From assembly GCA_020629635.1 (NCBI GenBank), contig JAHDCX010000011.1, positions 62,001 to 126,000 of the forward strand: a stretch of 64,000 nt of DNA, in the 5' to 3' direction. Below are positions 58,904 to 64,000 of the stretch, one piece after another; the stretch's first letter is position 1, and every line of letters starts with the position of its first letter. The stretch is from Acidimicrobiales bacterium. Lineage in GTDB: Bacteria > Actinomycetota > Acidimicrobiia > Acidimicrobiales > SHLQ01. The position numbers and the translations under genes are program-made. The notes below the pieces were generated by a model. It saw only the letters and a program-made list of their open reading frames with translations, did no database searches and had not been told where the DNA came from.

Positions 58904-59681
58904 TCGTCCAACCGCCGTCGACGAAGATCGTCTGACCCGTCACGAAGCTCGACGCGTCAGATGCCAGGAACAGCAACGCCCCGTCGAGCTCGTGGGCCCG
59001 GCCACCCCGGCGCATGGGCGAGCCTCGTTCGACGAACGCTCGACCACGATCGTTGTCGAACATCGCATCCGACGTCATCTCCGATTCGAACCAACCCGGT
59101 CCGATCCCGTTGACCCGGATCCCGTAGCGGGCCCATTGCGACGCGAGGTCACGGGTCAGATTGATCATCCCACCCTTGGCGGCCGCATAGCCGGCGACGT
59201 TGAGCGGCCCTCCGCCAACCGCTCCGAGCACGGACGCGATGTTCACCATGGTTCCGGGTCGCTCGTGTTCGATCATCCACCGGGCGGCTCGAATCGACAG
59301 GTCATACGGCGCAGCCAGGTCGATCTGCAGTTCGTGGCGAAAGCCAGCGACATCGTCCTCGTGCGCCGGCACGATGCGGTTGATGCCTGCGTTGTTGACC
59401 ACCACATCGATCGCCCCGAACGCAGACAACGCAGCATCGATGCACGCCGGAGCGGCCTCATCGGTCGAGAAGTCGGCCCGTACGGCGACCGCCGCGCTGA
59501 GCGACTCTGCAAGCGTTTCGAGCCGCTCCAGTCGACGTGCGGCAAGGACGAGCTGCGCACCGGCCGCATCGCACACCCGGGCGAACCGTTCGCCGAGACC
59601 AGAAGAGGCACCGGTGACGATGACGACCTTGCCGTCGAGGCGAAACGATGCGAGCGGGTCTTCCATGACCGGATCCTTCAC
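58896..59681 (-). CDS. SDR-family oxidoreductase
   Basis: A 261-residue short-chain dehydrogenase. The cofactor motif is TGASSGLG (23-30), with NNAG in the middle and the catalytic Tyr-Lys in YAAAK. GGTMV-like turns and the final VTGQTIFVDGGWTIT are family-typical. Substrate unknown. GTG 59681 overlaps the peptidase stop (GTGA), as in several gene pairs here. ATG 59666 with AAGGA upstream is an alternative. Confidence 0.85.
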   Translation of the reverse strand: MKDPVMEDPLASFRLDGKVVIVTGASSGLGERFARVCDAAGAQLVLAARRLERLETLAESLSAAVAVRADFSTDEAAPACIDAALSAFGAIDVVVNNAGINRIVPAHEDDVAGFRHELQIDLAAPYDLSIRAARWMIEHERPGTMVNIASVLGAVGGGPLNVAGYAAAKGGMINLTRDLASQWARYGIRVNGIGPGWFESEMTSDAMFDNDRGRAFVERGSPMRRGGRAHELDGALLFLASDASSFVTGQTIFVDGGWTIT

Positions 59682-61786
59682 GAGTCGGGTGCGCCGTCGC
59701 CTGCACCGAGGTGTTCGAGCAGAAAGTCTCGTTGGAGGTGGAGCAGGTTCTCGGCGACCTGTTCTTGTGGCGTCATGTGAGTGACTCCCGAGAGAGGCAG
59801 CACCGTGTGCGGCTTGCCGTGCGCAAGTAGTGCGTGAGAGAGACCGAGCGTGTGCGCCGCGACGACGTTGTCGTCCGCCAGACCGTGGATCAACATGAGC
59901 GGACGCTCCAGACGATGGGCGTCTGCGATCAGGTCCGTCTGCGCATAGTGCTCCGGCACCTCATCGGGGTGACCGAGATATCGCTCGGTGTAGTGCGTGT
60001 CGTAGAGCCGCCAGTCGGTGACCGGTGCACCCGCAACGGCCGCATGCACCGCATCGGGTCGACGAAGCACCGCAAGTGCCGCGAGATAGCCACCGAAGGA
60101 CCAGCCGCGTATGCCGACCGCCGAGAGGTCGAGGCGTTCGTCACGAGCCGCGAGATCCTGCAGCGTCTCGATCTGGTCGTCGAGCACCGGTCCGGCCAGA
60201 TCGCCGTACACCGTTCGCTCGAAGGCGGGACCGCGTCCGGGGGTGCCCCGACCGTCGATGACGACGACCGCGAACCCCTGCTCGGCAAACCACTGCGAGG
60301 TGGCGAAGGCGTTTCGGGCCGTCAGCACGCGTTGTGCGTGCGGTCCGCCGTACGGGTCGAGCAACACGGGCAGCGGAGAGCCGTCGTGGCCTGACGGCAC
60401 GCACACCGCCGCATTGCATGAGCGCGGGCCGGCCGACGTGAAGAACGGCGCAATCTCGAACCCTGGCGCTTCGGCGAACGACTCGACGTGCGTCGTCGTG
60501 CCGTCGTGCCACGAGATGACGTGGGTGCTGTCGTCGGCGGGGTACGCGGACGACGTGACCATCGTGCCGCCACGGGCGGAGGCCGAGCTGTACAGACCGG
60601 CCTCGGAGCGTTCCGTCACGGTTCCGTCCCAGCCGATGTGCACGATGATGCTGTCGATGCCACTTCGGGTCGCCGTCACGAGACATCCCTCGTCATCGTG
60701 AGCAACGACGCTGCGGACGTTCAATCCGACGGGACTGAATGGCGTGCCGTCTCGAGCGAGCCGTCTCGTGTCCGTGTCCGCGTCGTCGACGATCATGAGC
60801 AAACCGGCGCCCGAGTCGATCGGAAGACCCGGAAACAGCTCGGTCCAGTGTTCGTCGTCGACTCGGGCGATCTCGCGAGTCGTGCCGTCGTCGGGGTCGG
60901 CCTCGAGCACGACGGTCGAACGCTGATCGCGCGGTTGGCCGACGATCAGGAGACGCTCGCCCCAGAGCACGTCGCAGAGGTATTCGAGCGAGCCGCCCTG
61001 CGACCAGTCGACGCGACGGACCGGGCCGTCGTCGACGTCGACGATCCACAACTCGACGTGCGCGTTGTCTGCGCCTGCGGCCGGGTACCGAATCGGACGC
61101 GGCGCGGTGCCCGGACGATCGGGTGCAGCGATCCACCATTCCGGAACCGGCGACGTGTCGACTCTCGCCACGGCCATCTGCTGCCCTGTGGGCGCCCACC
61201 AGAACCCTCGCCCTCGTCCCATCTCCTCGGCCGCGACGAATTCCGCACTTCCCCAGGAGACGGTGTCGCTCGATTCGAGGCCGGGGATCTCACGATCCGT
61301 CGATCCAGTCGAGAGGCGAAGGCTCGCACCGCTCACGTAGGCGACCCGGTCCGATCCGGGCTCTGGTCGAGGGTCGAAGGCATCGGCGGCGCAGGCGAGT
61401 TCGCGGCGTACCCCGGTGTCCGTGTCGATGCAATGCAACGATCCGCCCAGAACGAAGTAGACCGCAGCGAGATCGGGGGTCGCCACATAGGTGACCACGC
61501 CGCCCGCCTGCTCTCGGGCACGCTCTCGGCGGGCCTTCTCCGCTGCCGTGAGCGCGGCATCGTCGGCCCCGCTCGCATCGTGGAGCACCGTCGGCGTCGG
61601 CGCGCCACGACGAAGGGTCCACAAGCTGTTGGCGGCATCATCGGGACCCGACGATCGAAGAAACACGACACGATCACCGTCTTCGGAGATCGAGAATGAG
61701 CGCGGAACCCCGAGCGAAAAGCGTCTCGTTCGGGCGTGACGCCTCGGAAACGTGGCCAATGAGTCAGAAGGTGACGATTTCGACAC
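59678..61786 (-). CDS. S9-family (prolyl oligopeptidase / DPP-IV type) peptidase
   Basis: A 702-residue protein. An N-terminal beta-propeller (about 30-450) precedes an alpha/beta-hydrolase domain. The catalytic Ser is in GIRGWSFGGYLA, Asp in HGLADDNV and His in SGVTHM. The DPP-IV-type EE motif is suggested by FVAAEEMGRGRGFWW. No signal peptide, so probably cytoplasmic. GTG 61786 is chosen to avoid running into the divergent gene; it is not firmly supported. Operon with the SDR. Confidence 0.85.
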   Translation of the reverse strand: MSKSSPSDSLATFPRRHARTRRFSLGVPRSFSISEDGDRVVFLRSSGPDDAANSLWTLRRGAPTPTVLHDASGADDAALTAAEKARRERAREQAGGVVTYVATPDLAAVYFVLGGSLHCIDTDTGVRRELACAADAFDPRPEPGSDRVAYVSGASLRLSTGSTDREIPGLESSDTVSWGSAEFVAAEEMGRGRGFWWAPTGQQMAVARVDTSPVPEWWIAAPDRPGTAPRPIRYPAAGADNAHVELWIVDVDDGPVRRVDWSQGGSLEYLCDVLWGERLLIVGQPRDQRSTVVLEADPDDGTTREIARVDDEHWTELFPGLPIDSGAGLLMIVDDADTDTRRLARDGTPFSPVGLNVRSVVAHDDEGCLVTATRSGIDSIIVHIGWDGTVTERSEAGLYSSASARGGTMVTSSAYPADDSTHVISWHDGTTTHVESFAEAPGFEIAPFFTSAGPRSCNAAVCVPSGHDGSPLPVLLDPYGGPHAQRVLTARNAFATSQWFAEQGFAVVVIDGRGTPGRGPAFERTVYGDLAGPVLDDQIETLQDLAARDERLDLSAVGIRGWSFGGYLAALAVLRRPDAVHAAVAGAPVTDWRLYDTHYTERYLGHPDEVPEHYAQTDLIADAHRLERPLMLIHGLADDNVVAAHTLGLSHALLAHGKPHTVLPLSGVTHMTPQEQVAENLLHLQRDFLLEHLGAGDGAPDS

Positions 61787-61820
61787 GTCGTCATCTTGGC
61801 CTGTGGCGCCCCCATGACCG

Positions 61821-62222
61821 ATGATTAGGCGCGTGAGCACCGAGATTCCCGTCGACGACGAGACCCGCGCAGCCCTGCTGCTGTTCAACGAACGCCTCGA
61901 GGCGTCCGCGGCCGCCGACCGAGCGGCCAAGCGGATCGCCAAGGCCGAGCGCGCAAAGACCGAGGCCGCCGCCGCCGTACGAAAGGTGGGCGACAACCCC
62001 AACGCCTCGGCCGAGGAGAAGGCCGAAGCCGAGGCGCGCTACAAGGAAGCCGTCGACGCGTTCAACACGATCCGGGACAACCCTGACGCCGAGATGCCAA
62101 AGGCGACGCAACCCGAAGACGCTGGGGCCGAGGCCGACAGCGATCCCGATCCAGAGCCGACCGAAGTCTCCGCGGACGAAGAGGCCCCTGCCGCGGCCTC
62201 CAGCGCCTCCGAGGAGGAGTAG
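61821..62222 (+). CDS. Ala/Glu-rich coiled-coil protein, 133 residues
   Basis: A very charged, low-complexity helical protein: AADRAAKRIAKAERAKTEAAAAVRKV and ASAEEKAEAEARYKEAVDAF. A disordered Asp/Glu/Pro/Ala tail follows. No family recognised. It may be translated from ATG 61821 or GTG 61833 and is followed at 9 nt by fabH, so the two are probably co-transcribed. Confidence 0.6.
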   Translation: MIRRVSTEIPVDDETRAALLLFNERLEASAAADRAAKRIAKAERAKTEAAAAVRKVGDNPNASAEEKAEAEARYKEAVDAFNTIRDNPDAEMPKATQPEDAGAEADSDPDPEPTEVSADEEAPAAASSASEEE

Positions 62223-62231
62223 AACCCGCCG

Positions 62232-63287
62232 ATGGGCGCCCGGATCGTTGGGAGCGGGATCTGCCTGCCCGAGACGATCGTCACCAACCATGATCTCGCC
62301 GAGATCATGGACACGTCGGACGAGTGGATCCGCTCGCGTTCCGGCGTCGAAGCACGACGCATCGCATCACCGGGAGTCGGGTCGGCTGAGCTCGGCGCGG
62401 CCGCGGTTCTGGACGCAATCGACGACGCGGGTCTGGCGCCGGGCGACGTCGATGTCCTGATCTCGGCAACGATGACGCCCGATCACTACGCGCCCGGCAA
62501 TGCGCCCCTCATTCAGGACCGAGCGGGACTCGGCACGATCGCCGCACACGAGATCCGTCAGCAATGCGGAGGATTTCTCTACGGCCTCGACCTCGCCGAT
62601 GCGCTCATCGCCTCGGGACGAGCCGAAACCGTGGTCATCGTCGGCGCCGAGGTACATCGGGGCTACATGCCCTACGGGGACAGCATGGACATCCTGCTCG
62701 GTCAGCGCACCGGACCACCGACCGAGGCCGATCGCGCCCGCGCCACCGAAGGTCGGGCCTGGAGTGTGCTCTTCGGCGACGGAGCCGCCGCAATGGTGCT
62801 CCAGCCCGGCCCCGAACACTCCGGGATTCTCGGGACAACCCTGCACACCGACGGATCGTTGTTCGAACTCATCCACGTGCCGGGCCCAGGGTTCATCAAC
62901 TACCCGTGGTCGTCGGTCGACCAGATCGAACAAGGCCTCCATCAGCCGTCGATGAACGGCGGCGAGTTGTTCCGAAACGCCGTCCGGCTCATGCCCGCCG
63001 CCGTGCGAACCGTGCTCGAAGACGCGGCGCTCAGCGTCGACGACCTCGACCTCGTCTTCGCACATCAGGCGAATCAACGCATTCTCGACGGCGTCGCCAA
63101 ACAACTCGGGATCGACCCCGCAAAGGTTCCGTCGAACATCGCCCAGTACGGCAACACCACTGCGGCGACCCTTCCCCTACTCTGGCACGACTGCAAAAAC
63201 GAGAACAGGGTGCCCGAAGGCACCCTGTGCGCGTTCACGGCGTTCGGTGCCGGCGCCCACTGGGGCGCCGCCCTCTACCGAGCCTGA
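62232..63287 (+). CDS. fabH: 3-oxoacyl-ACP synthase III (KAS III)
   Basis: A 351-residue thiolase-fold condensing enzyme. The catalytic Cys112 lies in IRQQCGGFLYGL, the His in VFAHQANQRI and the Asn in NIAQYGNTTAAT, which is the complete KAS III triad. It condenses an acyl-CoA starter with malonyl-ACP to start fatty-acid synthesis or a polyketide-like chain. The branched-chain 2-oxoacid dehydrogenase in the same window could supply branched starters. An insert near QRTGPPTEADRARATEG differs from E. coli FabH, so it may be a secondary KAS III. Confidence 0.9.
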   Translation: MGARIVGSGICLPETIVTNHDLAEIMDTSDEWIRSRSGVEARRIASPGVGSAELGAAAVLDAIDDAGLAPGDVDVLISATMTPDHYAPGNAPLIQDRAGLGTIAAHEIRQQCGGFLYGLDLADALIASGRAETVVIVGAEVHRGYMPYGDSMDILLGQRTGPPTEADRARATEGRAWSVLFGDGAAAMVLQPGPEHSGILGTTLHTDGSLFELIHVPGPGFINYPWSSVDQIEQGLHQPSMNGGELFRNAVRLMPAAVRTVLEDAALSVDDLDLVFAHQANQRILDGVAKQLGIDPAKVPSNIAQYGNTTAATLPLLWHDCKNENRVPEGTLCAFTAFGAGAHWGAALYRA

Positions 63288-63288
63288 G

Positions 63289-63362
63289 CGAGCAACGTCA
63301 TCACTTCTTGATGCTGCAACACGTCGCCGCTATGCGACGAGCAACGTCATCACTTCTTGATG
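63289..63362. repeat. exact 25-bp direct repeat, second copy inside the RDD gene end
   Basis: A 25-bp sequence (63289-63313) recurs at 63338-63362, 49 bp away. The second copy includes the last four codons and stop of the RDD gene. It looks like a small duplication of that gene end. Confidence 0.7.
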
Positions 63363-63976
63363 ACGTACGTATCGCCGATGCGGTCCATGACCGTGCGGTG
63401 TTCCTCGTCGCTGAACAAGAATACGAGCGAGACGATGTTGAGCACCAACAGCCCCAGCCCGATGATGATGTTCAGGATCGGGATCTGACCAACGATGCCC
63501 AGGATCTTGTTGGCGCTGCGACGAATACCGACAGGCAGACCAAGCGGCTCGGTGCCGTCACGCTGCACGATCCGCAGCCCCAACACGAGCTTGCCGACCG
63601 TGCCCGACAGGTAACTGTTCATCAACGTCCAGTAGGCCGCGGTGACGATCGCGCCGACGATCGCGAGCCCGATGTTGATCTCGACGTCTGCACCGTCGCC
63701 GCTGAAGGCCGAGAACGCCGCACCGATGCCGAACGGGATCGAGATGATGATGCCGATGATCCCGTCGATCACGGCCGCAGCGATGCGAAGCCAGGGATCC
63801 GCGAGCTGTTGACCGCTCGCAAGGCCGCCGGCGCTCGGCGCCACGTAGCCGGCCTGCTGCTGCATGCCCTGCTGCTGTGGGCCACCGACCCAACTCGATC
63901 CATCCCACCATCTCACCGTGCCCGGAGGGTCTCCCTCGGCGGGGTACCAGCCTGGGGGTTGCGTGCCGTCAGTCAT
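63350..63976 (-). CDS. DUF2510-RDD membrane protein
   Basis: A 208-residue protein. PPGWYPAEGDPPGTVRWWDGSSWVG at the N-terminus is a DUF2510 motif (Trp-rich, cytoplasmic). A Gln-rich linker follows. The RDD domain (from residue about 60) has WLRIAAAVIDGIIGIIISIP and three further hydrophobic segments. RDD proteins are membrane proteins; some act in Na+/H+ transport, but most have unknown roles. Starts at ATG 63976. Confidence 0.85.
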   Translation of the reverse strand: MTDGTQPPGWYPAEGDPPGTVRWWDGSSWVGGPQQQGMQQQAGYVAPSAGGLASGQQLADPWLRIAAAVIDGIIGIIISIPFGIGAAFSAFSGDGADVEINIGLAIVGAIVTAAYWTLMNSYLSGTVGKLVLGLRIVQRDGTEPLGLPVGIRRSANKILGIVGQIPILNIIIGLGLLVLNIVSLVFLFSDEEHRTVMDRIGDTYVIKK

Positions 63977-64000
63977 CAGTCACCACCATCGACCGGTCCG

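Overview
The window is a contiguous piece of a high-GC bacterial chromosome. Gene style (short overlaps, many GTG starts, apparently leaderless starts) and content (acyl-CoA dehydrogenases, a deazaflavin-type nitroreductase, DUF2510-RDD, LAxTG-like cell-wall anchoring, a HemD-wHTH regulator) point to an actinobacterium. An acidimicrobial, Ilumatobacter-like organism is my best guess, but that is inference. No rRNA, tRNA, CRISPR, insertion sequence or phage gene was seen.

Layout. 1-8.4 kb: a sugar kinase cut by the window edge, a large Asp-box (BNR) beta-propeller protein, a leftward VOC / SDR / FAD-oxidase operon, a HemD-like/winged-helix regulator, and a DUF1801-YdeI protein ending in a CDGSH iron-sulfur motif. 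8.4-16.7 kb: one giant leftward gene for a secreted, probably wall-anchored surface protein of about 2,774 residues. It carries 11 tandem DUF11-like repeats that alternate between two subtypes. 16.8-24.3 kb: a Rieske oxygenase plus an exported Rieske lipoprotein, a C45 acyltransferase with an MFS exporter, a fatty-acid hydroxylase/sterol desaturase, small proteins and a flavin amine oxidase. Perfect 7-3-7 palindromes lie in front of the exporter and the desaturase.

24.4-35.0 kb is an accessory, decaying island. It holds a HipBA toxin-antitoxin module with a 44-bp dyad operator and an endonuclease/exonuclease/phosphatase gene with an internal deletion. It also has an Imm32-like protein, ankyrin-repeat proteins (one frameshifted), a frameshifted unknown gene, a 2OG-Fe(II) oxygenase, several unrecognised small proteins, and an Abi-like HEPN protein whose promoter -10 sits in a palindrome.

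35.0-46 kb returns to metabolism: two acyl-CoA dehydrogenases (one behind twin palindromic operators), an ABC ATPase fused to a cyclic-nucleotide-binding domain with its FtsX permease, a lipoprotein, a divergent nitroreductase pair (one fused to SRPBCC), an orphan molybdenum hydroxylase large subunit, and two tandem stand-alone cyclic-nucleotide-binding proteins. 45.3-50.0 kb is a complete four-gene 2-oxoacid dehydrogenase operon (E1 alpha, E1 beta, E2, E3). 50.1-52.8 kb is a two-component system and a small secreted protein.

52.9-64 kb: an enlarged valyl-tRNA synthetase coupled to a cytoplasmic periplasmic-binding-like protein, a molybdate cluster (HTH-Mop regulator, ModA, ModB) without ModC, an SDR and an S9 peptidase, an Ala/Glu-rich small protein, FabH, and a DUF2510-RDD membrane protein. 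Molybdate uptake and the molybdenum hydroxylase fit together. The acyl-CoA dehydrogenases, 2-oxoacid dehydrogenase and FabH fit branched-chain or fatty-acid metabolism.
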